Source of the DNA: Prauserella endophytica
Lineage (GTDB): Bacteria; Actinomycetota; Actinomycetes; Mycobacteriales; Pseudonocardiaceae
DNA: 64,000 nt
Direction: 5' to 3'
NCBI RefSeq assembly: GCF_005146945.1
Contig: NZ_SWMS01000018.1
Coordinates: 82,895-146,894 of the forward strand
The translations under genes were made by a program, and so were the position numbers. Position 1 is the stretch's first letter. Every line of letters starts with the position of its first letter. The notes beneath the pieces are model-generated. The model made no database searches, had not been told where the DNA came from, and saw only the letters and a program-made list of their open reading frames with translations. Shown here in pieces: positions 26,918 through 35,229 of the stretch.

Positions 26918-26972
26918 GGCCCCCAAGGCCACCTTTGTTGCGTTGAACGCAACAAAGGTGGCCTTGGGGGCC
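26918..26972. terminator. 55-bp perfect palindrome IR-2 between converging genes (family B)
   Basis: A 27-bp perfect stem (26918-26944 with 26946-26972) around a single central G. It lies between the converging YeeE/YedE gene (stop 26903) and the GPx gene (stop 26988), 15 nt from each. It carries the core CCCAAGGCCACCTTTGTTGCG, shared with IR-3 at 46553-46599. It is an obvious bidirectional terminator by position. Confidence 0.85.
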
Positions 26973-26987
26973 GGGTGCCCGCCGGTG

Positions 26988-27476
<489 letters not shown>

Positions 27477-27499
27477 GATCCCGACCCTACCCGCAGCGG

Positions 27500-27949
27500 T
27501 CAGCGGGCTCGCCCCTCCTTGAGCCGCGCGATCGCCTTGTCGATTCGGCGCCGCCGCGTCTCCGGCTTCTTGGCACCCTCGATGCCGAGCACGTGGAACC
27601 GCTTGTCGCTGTAGGAGATCCCCTCGAAGAACCGCTTCGCCGCGGGCTCGTTCTCGAGCGCCTCGGCGAAGTCGGCGGGAAGCTCCACCTCGCGCGGCGC
27701 GGTGTCCGGCTCCACGTCGACATCCACCTCCTCCCCCGCGGCGACCCCCGCCTTGCCACGGTTCTCCGCGCTCAGCGGAAGCATGAACCTGCCGTCCATG
27801 ACGGCGACCGTGCTGCGGTAGGTGTGCCCGCCGACCGTCACGCGCACCCTGGGCTTCTTGCCCGACCCCAGTGCCGCGACGACGTCGGCGGGCAACTCGA
27901 GACCGGTCGCCGCCTTGCCACTGAGCAGGACCGTGCTGCGGAACCTCAT
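27500..27949 (-). CDS. DUF1905 / YdeI-like protein
   Basis: A 149-aa protein. The N-terminal half is a DUF1905 beta-barrel (FRSTVLLSGKAATGLELPAD, then KKPRVRVTVGGHTYRSTVAV and GEEVDVDVEPD). The C-terminal third has the YdeI/OmpD-associated helix pattern DFAEALENEPAAKRFFEGIS and KPETRRRRIDKAIARL. The ATG at 27949 is taken because it starts the barrel; an upstream in-frame start would add 15 unmatched residues. It lies 23 nt before the GPx gene on the same strand, possibly co-transcribed. The precise function of the family is unknown. Confidence 0.78.
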   Translation of the reverse strand: MRFRSTVLLSGKAATGLELPADVVAALGSGKKPRVRVTVGGHTYRSTVAVMDGRFMLPLSAENRGKAGVAAGEEVDVDVEPDTAPREVELPADFAEALENEPAAKRFFEGISYSDKRFHVLGIEGAKKPETRRRRIDKAIARLKEGRAR

Positions 27950-28322
27950 CGACGCCTGCTGTGCTCTTGGTGCCACCAAGCGTCGCTCCGACAAACAAAT
28001 TTGTCAAGACAGCGTGTGTGTTCGGCTGTGCGCCAGCACGGCCTGATGGTGCTCGATGACGATCACGTGTGCCGTCACCGACGGCGCGGACGGCCGCCGA
28101 CTCGCGGCGCGCCGCCCCGGCGACAGGTGTGTCCGATGGGGACTGACCTCGACGACGAAACCGTCCCCTGCCTGGAGCAGGAGCCGGCTTCGCGCTCGCC
28201 GGGCCGCTCGACGGGATCGAGGCGCGTTGCCCGCGCGGGACTGAGCGTCCGTCGTCCGGTGGACAGCCGGTTCCGTCCTGCGGTCGTCGTCGCGGTGTGC
28301 GGGGCCGCGCGACGATCGGGCC
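27950..28322. other. gene-free stretch
   Basis: About 370 bp between the divergent DUF1905 and GT39 genes. Short frames exist on both strands, but none has a convincing start or recognisable product. Presumably it includes both promoters. I see no strong hairpin or dyad. Confidence 0.5.
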
Positions 28323-29828
28323 ATGGACGCACTGAGCGTGTCCCGGCGGGCGGCGTCGCCGCCCCGGTTCGCCGGGGGCCCCGTGGGCGTGGTCGTCGCG
28401 GTGCAGTTCGCGGTTCTCACCGCGCTGTCGGGCCGCTACGGGTTCCACCGCGACGAGCTGTACTTCCTCGCGGCCGGCGCGCGGCCCGCGTGGGGCTACG
28501 CCGACCAGCCGCCGCTCACGCCACTGCTCGCGCGGCTCTCCGTGGAGCTGTTCGGCAGCACCCCGGTGGGCCTGCGGGTGGTGGCGAGCGTGCTCGGCGC
28601 CGCGACGGTCGTGGTGGTGGCACTGGTGGCCAGGGAGCTGGGCGGCGGCAAGGGTGCACAGGTGCTCGCGGCCTCGGCGACGGCGCTGTCGGCGTTCGGG
28701 CTCGTGGTGTCGCACATGCTGTCCACCACGACCGTCGACGTGCTCATGTGGACGGTGCTCGGGTTGCTGACGCTGCGGCTGCTGCGCACCGGGGACGGGC
28801 GCTGGTGGGTGGCCATCGGCACCGCGGCAGGCATCGCGCTGGAGAACAAGTGGCTGGCGCCGCTGCTGCTCGTGGCGCTAGGGGCCGGCGTGCTCGCCGC
28901 GGGGCCCCGGTCGGTGCTGCGGAGCGGCTGGCTCGCCGTGGGCGTGGCGGTGGCCGCGATCCTCGCGGCGCCGGCGATCGCGTGGCAGGCGGCGCACGAC
29001 TTCCCGCTGCTCGGAGTGGCGGCGGGCATCAGTGAGGACGACGGCGCTGGCAACCGGATGCTGTTCGTGCCGATGCAGGTGGTGTACCTGTCGCCCGTGC
29101 TCGTGCCGGTGTGGGTCGCGGGGCTCGTGCGGCTGTGGCGGGAGCCGGAACTGCGCTGGGCGCGCGCTCTCGCGGTGGGCTACCCGGTGCTGGGCGCGGT
29201 GCTGCTCGTGCTCGGCGGGAAGCCGTACTACGCCGTGCCGGCGCTGTTCCTGCTGACCGCCGCCGGAGCCCCGGCCGCGCTCCGCTGGCTCGGCACGGGC
29301 AGGTACGCGGCGCGGCGGTCGGCGGCCGGGGCGCTCGCCGTGGTGGGTGCGGCGATGTCGGTGGTGGTCGCCCTGCCGGTGCTGCCCCCGGCCGCGCTCG
29401 GTCCGGTGCTCGCGATGAACCCGGAGCAGGGCGAGCAGGTGGGCTGGCCGGAGTTCACGGCCACCGTCGCGGGCGTGTGGCACAGCATCCCGCCCGGGGA
29501 GCGTGCCGGGGCCGTGATCCTCACCCGCAACTACGGGCAGGCCGGCGCGATCGAGCACTACGGCCCTCGGCACGGCCTCCCGCGCGCCTACTCGGGCCAT
29601 ATGTCCTATGCGGACTGGGGGCCGCCGCCGGAGGAGAAGACCGGCCCGGTGGTGCTCGTCGGCGCGCCCGGCCCGGCTGCCGACGTCCTCACCGGCTGCC
29701 GCGTGGCCGCCGTGCACGACAACGGTCTCGGCCTCGGCAACGACGAGCAGGGCACGCCGGTCCGGCTCTGCGACGGACCGCGTGCCCCGTGGCCGCAACT
29801 GTGGCCGCGCCTGCGCCACCTCTACTGA
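28323..29828 (+). CDS. GT39/ArnT-like membrane glycosyltransferase
   Basis: A 501-aa polytopic membrane protein. The GT-C fold is shown by the first extracytoplasmic loop [14 protein letters not shown] with its catalytic-type Asp-Glu. [13 protein letters not shown] follows, then about 10 hydrophobic segments and the conserved [10 protein letters not shown] and [14 protein letters not shown] stretches. A soluble C-terminal region (about 400-501) lies outside the membrane. Such enzymes transfer sugars from polyprenyl-phosphate donors to lipids or proteins of the envelope. The acceptor is unknown. The start ATG at 28323 follows GGGCC, without a strong ribosome site. Its end overlaps the convergent thioredoxin gene by 7 nt. 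Confidence 0.82.
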   Translation: MDALSVSRRAASPPRFAGGPVGVVVAVQFAVLTALSGRYGFHRDELYFLAAGARPAWGYADQPPLTPLLARLSVELFGSTPVGLRVVASVLGAATVVVVALVARELGGGKGAQVLAASATALSAFGLVVSHMLSTTTVDVLMWTVLGLLTLRLLRTGDGRWWVAIGTAAGIALENKWLAPLLLVALGAGVLAAGPRSVLRSGWLAVGVAVAAILAAPAIAWQAAHDFPLLGVAAGISEDDGAGNRMLFVPMQVVYLSPVLVPVWVAGLVRLWREPELRWARALAVGYPVLGAVLLVLGGKPYYAVPALFLLTAAGAPAALRWLGTGRYAARRSAAGALAVVGAAMSVVVALPVLPPAALGPVLAMNPEQGEQVGWPEFTATVAGVWHSIPPGERAGAVILTRNYGQAGAIEHYGPRHGLPRAYSGHMSYADWGPPPEEKTGPVVLVGAPGPAADVLTGCRVAAVHDNGLGLGNDEQGTPVRLCDGPRAPWPQLWPRLRHLY

Positions 29829-30175
29829 CGCGGGCCCATCGCATCGTCCAGCTCCGCGACCAGCCGGGCCTTCGGCCGCGCGCCCACGATCGTCCGGACC
29901 GGCCGCCCGTCCCGGAACAGGATCAGCGTCGGCAGCGACATGACCTGGTACTCGCGCCCGGTCAGCGGGTTCTCGTCATTGTTGATCTTGCGGATGGTCA
30001 GCTCCCCAGCGCGCTCTGCCGCGAGCTGTGCGAGCACCGGCGCGATCATGTGGCACGGCGGGCACCACTGGGCCCAGAAGTCCACCAGCACGGGCCCGGG
30101 GCGCTCGAGCACCTCGGCGCGGAAGGTCTCGTCGGTGATGGCGAGGACCTCGCCGCTCACGTCAGCCGTCGTCAT
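29822..30175 (-). CDS. thioredoxin with CPPC active site
   Basis: A 117-aa cytoplasmic thioredoxin: [20 protein letters not shown] with Cys38 and Cys41, and the cis-proline loop [13 protein letters not shown]. The usual Gly between the cysteines (CGPC) is Pro, which should make the disulfide behave differently. GGAG precedes the ATG at 30175. That ATG overlaps the stop of the MerR gene as ATGA, so the redox protein is probably controlled by this regulator. It converges with the GT39 gene. Confidence 0.88.
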   Translation of the reverse strand: MTTADVSGEVLAITDETFRAEVLERPGPVLVDFWAQWCPPCHMIAPVLAQLAAERAGELTIRKINNDENPLTGREYQVMSLPTLILFRDGRPVRTIVGARPKARLVAELDDAMGPRQ

Positions 30176-30585
30176 CGGCTCTCCAGTTCGTCGGGTGGTT
30201 GCGCGCTGCCGGGCACGACGCACGGCAGCGGGTGGCGCGCGAGCGCCGACGCGAGCTTGGCGACGAGGCCGGAGCGCACCTCGCCTAGCTGGGCGAGCAG
30301 CGCGTCCACCTCGGCGATCTTGCGTTCGTAGACCTCGATCGAGTCGGCGCACGAGTCGCCCGTCTCGTGCCCGGCGCGCAGGCAGTCGACGAACGGTCTC
30401 GTGTCGTCGAGGCTCAGCCCCACGGCCTGCAACGTGAGGATCTCGCCGACGAGCCGGACGTGTTCCTCGCCGTACTCCCGGTAGCCGTTCGCGGCCCTGG
30501 GTGCCGTGAGCAGTCCCTGCGACTCGTAGAAGCGCAGTGCCCTGGTCGTCGTCCCGGCCCGCCGGGCGAGCTCGCCGATTCGCAT
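30172..30585 (-). CDS. MerR-family regulator
   Basis: A 137-aa regulator: MRIGELARRAGTTTRALRFYESQGLL (residues 1-26, two turns of the MerR winged helix) and GYREYGEEHV, followed by the dimer helix. Cysteines at about 69, 80 and 125 could sense thiol stress or metal, but they do not form the SoxR or MerR clusters. The ATG at 30585 begins the fold. A 16-bp dyad lies 18 nt upstream, consistent with autoregulation. The downstream thioredoxin overlaps by ATGA. Confidence 0.88.
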   Translation of the reverse strand: MRIGELARRAGTTTRALRFYESQGLLTAPRAANGYREYGEEHVRLVGEILTLQAVGLSLDDTRPFVDCLRAGHETGDSCADSIEVYERKIAEVDALLAQLGEVRSGLVAKLASALARHPLPCVVPGSAQPPDELESR

Positions 30586-30602
30586 GAGAGCGAGCCTAAG
30601 GA

Positions 30603-30618
30603 TTGACGTCAGCGTCAA
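30603..30618 (-). promoter_or_regulatory. MerR-type operator dyad
   Basis: The sequence ttgacg-tcag-cgtcaa is a perfect 6+6 inverted repeat, 18 nt upstream of the MerR start codon. Read on the minus strand, its TTGACG also makes a good -35 hexamer. MerR proteins usually bind a dyad inside the -35/-10 spacer, so this is a likely autoregulatory site. Confidence 0.6.
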
Positions 30619-30737
30619 GGCAACCTGGAATGTGCCTCAGCTCACACAACTAACGCGGCCGGTTCGGGTCGAAACCGCCCGAGCGGCTCCGACTCCTCAG
30701 CGTGACCCGGACAGCCGGACAGCGAAGGAGAACGACG

Positions 30738-31190
30738 ATGAGCAGGATCTCGAGCTTCCTGTGGTTCAACGACCAGGCCGAAGAGGCCACCGAGTACTAC
30801 GTGTCCCTCGTACCCAACTCGAAGGTCGGGAAGGTGACCAGAGGCCCCGACGGCAAGGTCCTGGTCGTGAACTTCGAGCTCGACGGCCAGCAGTTCGTCG
30901 CGCTCAACGGCGGACCGCAGTTCGCGTTCACGGAGGCCTTCTCCATCTTCGTCACGTGCGACTCGCAGGCCGAAGTCGACGAGCTGTGGAACACGCTCAC
31001 CGAGGAAGGGGAAGAGGGACAGTGCGGCTGGCTCAAGGACCGCTACGGGCTGTCCTGGCAGATCGTGCCCGTGAGGATGCTCGAGCTGCTGAACGACCCC
31101 GATCCCGCGCGCGCCAAACGGGCCATGGACGCCATGATGGGCATGCGCAAGCTCGACGTGGCCGAACTGGAGGCCGCGGCACAGGGCTGA
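30738..31190 (+). CDS. VOC-family protein (PhnB/3-demethylubiquinone methyltransferase-like)
   Basis: A 150-aa protein of the glyoxalase/VOC superfamily, 3-dmu-9_3-mt subgroup: FLWFNDQAEEATEYYVSLVPN at the start, FVALNGGPQF, TCDSQAEVDELWNTLT and GWLKDRYGLSWQIVP near the end. AAGGAG lies 7 nt before the ATG at 30738. Despite the family name, no methyl transfer activity is implied. The neighbouring fragment downstream also derives from a VOC gene. Function unknown. Confidence 0.87.
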   Translation: MSRISSFLWFNDQAEEATEYYVSLVPNSKVGKVTRGPDGKVLVVNFELDGQQFVALNGGPQFAFTEAFSIFVTCDSQAEVDELWNTLTEEGEEGQCGWLKDRYGLSWQIVPVRMLELLNDPDPARAKRAMDAMMGMRKLDVAELEAAAQG

Positions 31191-31204
31191 CGCCTGGCAC
31201 CTGA

Positions 31205-31390
31205 GCACCTGAACGGCTCGCTCACCCTCGGCACGGTGATCCTCGGTGCCGACGATGTCCCCGCGCGATCCGGTTCTGAACGGCCGTGCTCGGCTTCGTC
31301 CCGCGCGACGAGCCCGACGCGACGTGGGCCGCGCTGGTACCGCCCGGCCGCCGCGGCACCGGGATCGCGCTGGGGCGCGGCGCGCGCATT
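31205..31390 (+). pseudogene. fragment of a second VOC/glyoxalase gene
   Basis: Two pieces in different frames read LTLGTVILGADDVPA (from 31221) and VLGFVPRDEPDATWAALVPP followed by GTGIALGR (from 31286). Together they form the first strand-helix-strand of a VOC domain with a frameshift and missing ends. No start codon or ribosome site is intact. It sits directly behind an intact VOC gene and before the F420-type oxidoreductase. Confidence 0.5.
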
Positions 31391-31475
31391 TCCCACCGAT
31401 CGGCGGATTTGACCTGGAGCGCGCTCCAGGACCTAGCGTGACGGGAGGATTTGTCTACGGGTAAGGGGATTCCTC

Positions 31476-32345
31476 ATGGAGCTCGGTTTCCACGTGCCGA
31501 ACTTCGAGATCGACGGCGGCAACACCGCCATCGCCGGTGAGCTGGCGAGGGTCGGCGCCGCGGCGGACAACTCGGGGGCCACCTGGCTGTCGTTCATGGA
31601 CCACTTCTTCCAGATCGAGCCGGTCGGCCTCCCGGCCGAGGCGCACATGCTGGAGGGGTACACCACGCTCGGCTACCTGGCCGCGCACACCTCACGCATC
31701 GACCTTGGCCTGCTCGTCACCGGCGTGACCTACCGGCACCCTGGCCTGCTCGCCAAGATCGTCACCACGCTCGACGTGCTCTCCGGGGGACGGGCCGTAC
31801 TGGGCATCGGCGCGGCCTGGTTCGAGCGCGAGCACCTGGGGCTCGGCGTGCCGTTCCCGCCGGTCGCCGAGCGGTTCGAACGGCTGGAGGAGACGCTGCG
31901 CATCTGCGGACAGATGTGGGACCCCGGGAACAACGGACCGTTCGAGGGCAAGCACTACCGGCTGGCCGAGACGATCTGCTCGCCGCAGCCGGTGCGGCGG
32001 CCCCGCGTGCTCATCGGCGGGGGCGGGGAACGCAAGACGCTGCGCCTGGTCACGCGGTACGGGGACGCGTGCAACCTGTTCGCGTCCTCCCCCGAGGCGG
32101 TGGAGCACAAGCTCGACGTGCTGCGCCGGCACTGCGACGACGTCGGCCGCGACTACGACGAGATCCGCAAGACCGTGCTCGTCCACGATCCACAGCCGGA
32201 CGACCGTGACGAGTTCGTGCGCGCCATGGTCCCGTTCGCGAAGCTGGGCGTGCACGCCGCGATCGTCATGCCTCCCGGCGACGCACCCGCCGCCTGGATC
32301 GACCGCGTGGCGCCCGTGGTGGGGCAACTGGCCGAGCTGGGGTAG
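31476..32345 (+). CDS. LLM-class F420-dependent oxidoreductase
   Basis: A 289-aa TIM-barrel enzyme of the luciferase-like (LLM) family in its F420-type form. It has a short N-terminal strand ELGFHVPNFEI, TWLSFMDHFFQIEP, the conserved VTYRHPGLLAKIVTTLDVLS, GRAVLGIGAAWFEREH and RRPRVLIGGGGERKTLRLV. The Gly-rich stretch binds the deazaflavin phosphate. The ATG at 31476 has GGGGA nearby. It converges on the NTF2-like gene and may contribute to the catabolic cluster at 32.4-36.8 kb. The substrate is unknown. Confidence 0.87.
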   Translation: MELGFHVPNFEIDGGNTAIAGELARVGAAADNSGATWLSFMDHFFQIEPVGLPAEAHMLEGYTTLGYLAAHTSRIDLGLLVTGVTYRHPGLLAKIVTTLDVLSGGRAVLGIGAAWFEREHLGLGVPFPPVAERFERLEETLRICGQMWDPGNNGPFEGKHYRLAETICSPQPVRRPRVLIGGGGERKTLRLVTRYGDACNLFASSPEAVEHKLDVLRRHCDDVGRDYDEIRKTVLVHDPQPDDRDEFVRAMVPFAKLGVHAAIVMPPGDAPAAWIDRVAPVVGQLAELG

Positions 32346-32415
32346 CCACGGCTGCGAGCCGGTGGCCACCACCGGCTCGGATCGCCGGGGTGAGTGCCGG
32401 AACGCCGCGAGTTCC

Positions 32416-32916
32416 TCACCGGGCCGCGTAGTTCGGATCGAGCGCGGCGGCCGCGGGAGCCCAGCCCATCCGGCCCGGCGCCCAGCCGTGCTCGAGCGGC
32501 ACCCAGAAGAAGAACGTGATCTTGCGCTGGGCGAACAGCCACCCGCCGTCCGAGGTACGGACCATTCGGTCGGTGTACCGGCCTGCGGCCACATGCGGTT
32601 TGCCCTCGACCACGCACGGCTGGTACAGCCAGGTCTCGCCACTGGCCGTGTCACCGTCCACAATCACCGTTTCGTTGGCGCTGAAGTGCCACCATGCCGT
32701 CAGGGCGCCCTCCTGCAGTCCCGCGAAGAACGTGCGCAGCTCGGCCCGGCCACGGGCGGTGGACAGACCCACGAACGCACCGTCCTCGGTGAACAGCCCG
32801 GCCAGCTCCGCCCAGCGCCCGTCGTCGAGGTACTGGCAGTAGCGGGCCCGCAGCTGGCCGATCTCGTGGACGTCCTCGAGCCTGCGCACCCTCGCCAGCA
32901 GCTCCGCGTCGGTCAT
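32416..32916 (-). CDS. NTF2-like (SnoaL-type) protein
   Basis: A 166-aa cone-shaped alpha+beta fold: EIGQLRARYCQYLDDGRWAE and LFTEDGAFVG at the start, then the strand pairs TAWWHFSANETVIVDGDTA and GRYTDRMVRTSDGGWLFAQ. The Tyr, Asp and His positions match the pocket of steroid-isomerase or dehydratase-like members. The ATG overlaps the TetR stop as ATGA. It probably acts on an intermediate of the adjacent pathway, as an isomerase, dehydratase or hydrolase; which one is open. Confidence 0.82.
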   Translation of the reverse strand: MTDAELLARVRRLEDVHEIGQLRARYCQYLDDGRWAELAGLFTEDGAFVGLSTARGRAELRTFFAGLQEGALTAWWHFSANETVIVDGDTASGETWLYQPCVVEGKPHVAAGRYTDRMVRTSDGGWLFAQRKITFFFWVPLEHGWAPGRMGWAPAAAALDPNYAAR

Positions 32917-33557
32917 CGCCCGGCCCCCTTCCCGCTCCGCGCCGGGGGAAGCTCGGCTTCGAGCAGCGCCAGCGCGTAGCGGGCATGCTGCTCACCGAGG
33001 TCCTGTTTGGACAGCCGACCGCCCGGCCGGTACCACGTGGCGATCGCCGAGCACAGCGACACGATGTTGCGGGCCGCGTCGTCGGGGTAGGGCGTGCGGA
33101 ACTCGCCGTCGCGCACGCCGTCGGCCACGATCCGCTCGTAGATGTTCTGCGTGCTGTCCCTCGCGGCGACCACGCCCTCGCGCGCCACCCCGGCGAGGTA
33201 GCGCACCTCGCTCAGCGCGACGAGCGACTCGACCTGGTGGTCCACGACGAACGCGACGTGTGCGGCGATCGCGGCGCGCAGCCGGTCGGCCGCCCGCTCG
33301 CCGGCTCCGCTCACGGCCTCGGTGATCCGGGCCAGTAGTTCGTCGTTGGCCAGCCGCAACAGCTCGGCCAGCAGCTGCGACTTGGCCGGAAAGTAGTTGT
33401 AGAGGTTGGACAGGCTCGTGCCGGCGCCCCTGGCCACGTCCCGCATCGAGGCGCCGTGGAAGCCCTTGGCGCCGAACGCCTCCAGCGCGGCGCGCAGGAT
33501 GGCGACCTCGTTGGCCCGGCTGCCGTCGCGAACGAGACCTGGAGAACGACTGTTCAT
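32913..33557 (-). CDS. TetR-family regulator
   Basis: A 214-aa regulator. The HTH is ILRAALEAFGAKGFHGASMRD plus ARGAGTSLSNLYNYFPAKSQLL (about residues 20-62), followed by a helical ligand domain. The sequence resembles the AcrR/KstR-type repressors that govern lipid or steroid breakdown. It is divergent from the MaoC-SCP2/hydrolase/ligase operon. A perfect 12-bp palindrome lies in the shared intergenic region, so it likely represses both directions. A CoA-thioester ligand would fit the neighbouring ligase. Confidence 0.88.
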   Translation of the reverse strand: MNSRSPGLVRDGSRANEVAILRAALEAFGAKGFHGASMRDVARGAGTSLSNLYNYFPAKSQLLAELLRLANDELLARITEAVSGAGERAADRLRAAIAAHVAFVVDHQVESLVALSEVRYLAGVAREGVVAARDSTQNIYERIVADGVRDGEFRTPYPDDAARNIVSLCSAIATWYRPGGRLSKQDLGEQHARYALALLEAELPPARSGKGAGR

Positions 33558-33637
33558 GTCCGCAGGCTATGGGCACGGCCGGTAGTGGGTCAAGTACCAG
33601 GTCACAGGGTTGACGAATCGAGAACATAGTGTTTTCG

Positions 33638-33655
33638 TAAGAACGATCGTTCGTA
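33638..33655. promoter_or_regulatory. TetR-type operator in the divergent promoter region
   Basis: GAACGATCGTTC (33641-33652) is a perfect palindrome. The dyad extends outward to TA...TA with one mismatched pair. It lies 81 nt before the TetR start and 31 nt before the MaoC-SCP2 start, the right place to control both. Confidence 0.65.
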
Positions 33656-33685
33656 TCATTGAGGCACTGGCCGCATTGGAGCGCC

Positions 33686-34429
33686 ATGACCACCCACCGG
33701 TACTTCGAGGACTTCGAGGTGGGGCAGCGATGTTCGGGCGAGCCCCGGCAGCTCTCCGCCGACGACCCCTCCGACCTCGGCCACTTCGGACCCGACGCGC
33801 TCACCGCGCTGTTCGAGCAGTCCGGCGGCCTGCTCCTCGACGCGAGCTGGCACTACCGTGCCCCCATCAGGGCCGGCAGCACACTGCACTTCGAGCAGAC
33901 CGTCACACGCTGCCGCCGCACGCGGGGCGGCGAGAACGGCGTCGTCACCCGGCACGGCGTGCTCGTGGACGAGCACGGGCGCACGGTGCGCGAGGGCAGC
34001 GCGACCGTGCTCGTGCCCGCACGGGGCGAGGGCCCCGACCCGGTCGGGCGCGCCTTCTGCACCCCGGCCTGGGCCGAGGCGCTGGCCGCCCGGCTCGCCG
34101 GGGACGACCGGTTCGCCGCCGCCACCGAGACCTGGGACGGCACGATCGGCCTTCGCTGCGGTGAAGACGAGGTGCACCTGCGCGTGTACTGCGGCGCGGT
34201 GATCCAGGCGGCCAGAAGGACACCGCACGGCGCGACGTTCACGCTCGGCGCGAGTGAACCGGCCTGGACGGAGCTGCTCACGGGGCCCGACGGCGACTTC
34301 GTGCGCCACGCCATGACCGGGCTGTTCGACGTGCGGGGCAGCGGCTACGAGTACCTGCGGCTGACGAAGGTGCTCGCGCTGCTCGTCGAGCACGCGCGCG
34401 AACTGGCGGCCGAAGGTGGTGCGGCATGA
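33686..34429 (+). CDS. MaoC-like hot-dog / SCP2-like fusion protein
   Basis: A 247-aa protein. Residues about 1-118 are a MaoC-like hot-dog domain (YFEDFEVGQRCSGEPRQLS at the start, WHYRAPIRAGSTLHFEQTV with the typical strand). Residues about 130-247 resemble a sterol carrier protein-2 domain (TWDGTIGLRCGEDEVHLRVY). The catalytic Asp/His pair of hydratases is not clear, as in many hot-dog proteins of this group. The ATG at 33686 follows TTGGAG. It starts a three-gene operon; the stop overlaps the next gene as ATGA. It may bind and hydrate a CoA-linked hydrophobic intermediate. Confidence 0.72.
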   Translation: MTTHRYFEDFEVGQRCSGEPRQLSADDPSDLGHFGPDALTALFEQSGGLLLDASWHYRAPIRAGSTLHFEQTVTRCRRTRGGENGVVTRHGVLVDEHGRTVREGSATVLVPARGEGPDPVGRAFCTPAWAEALAARLAGDDRFAAATETWDGTIGLRCGEDEVHLRVYCGAVIQAARRTPHGATFTLGASEPAWTELLTGPDGDFVRHAMTGLFDVRGSGYEYLRLTKVLALLVEHARELAAEGGAA

Positions 34430-35229
34430 TCGAGGCCGCGTACACCGACATCGGCGGCACACTGTCCTATGTAGAGCAGTCGGGTACGGGACGACCCGTG
34501 CTGTGCCTGCACACCGCGGGCCAGAGCGGCGTCCAGTGGAGGCACACCACGGCCGCGCTCGCCGCGCTCGGCTACCGCGTCGTCGTACCCGACCTGCCGG
34601 GGCACGGCCGTTCCGAGCCCGCGCCCGGCGGCCCGGTGACCGACCTCGGCGACTACGCGGCGTGGTGCGAGACGCTCATCGGCGCGCTCGGGCTACGGCG
34701 GCCGTTCGTGGTCGGATGCTCGATCGGCGGCAAGATCGCGCTGGACCTCGCCGTGCGCATGGGCGAGCGGCTCGCCGGCGTGGTCGCCATGGCCGCCGAG
34801 GCCGGGCCGGGACACATCGGCCTCGCCGGACTGCGCAGGGAGCTGGAGGACGTCGCCGCGCCGAGCCGCGCCGACCGCACCCACCTCGGCACGCTCGCCG
34901 TCGTGGGAAGGAAGGTCACAGCCGAGCGGGCCGGGCTGATCGCGACGATGCACCGCAGGGAGGACCCCGCCGTCTCCACCTCGGACCTCCTCGGGTGGGG
35001 CACGCACGACGTGCGCGCGGGGCTCGCCCGCGTCCGCTGCCCCGTGCACGTCGTGGCGGGCGCCGACGACCTGTGGCTCGACCTCGCCGCCGTGCGGGCG
35101 ACCGCGGCCGCCGTTCCCGGCGCGCGCTGCACGATCCTCGACGGCATCGGCCACTACCCGATGGAGGAGCTCGAGGACTTCGCCGCGACGCTGCACGGCT
35201 GGCTGAGCGGGCTGGGAGGCACCCGATGA
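34426..35229 (+). CDS. alpha/beta hydrolase
   Basis: A 267-aa hydrolase with the nucleophile elbow GCSIGGK. The oxyanion stretch is CLHTAGQSGVQWRH, the acid lies in VVAGADDLWLD, and the catalytic His in GIGHYPMEE. This resembles 3-oxoadipate enol-lactonase and meta-cleavage-type C-C hydrolases. It is ATGA-coupled at both ends to the MaoC-SCP2 and ligase genes, so it works in the same pathway, probably splitting a ring-cleavage or enol-lactone product. The substrate is unknown. Confidence 0.85.
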   Translation: MIEAAYTDIGGTLSYVEQSGTGRPVLCLHTAGQSGVQWRHTTAALAALGYRVVVPDLPGHGRSEPAPGGPVTDLGDYAAWCETLIGALGLRRPFVVGCSIGGKIALDLAVRMGERLAGVVAMAAEAGPGHIGLAGLRRELEDVAAPSRADRTHLGTLAVVGRKVTAERAGLIATMHRREDPAVSTSDLLGWGTHDVRAGLARVRCPVHVVAGADDLWLDLAAVRATAAAVPGARCTILDGIGHYPMEELEDFAATLHGWLSGLGGTR

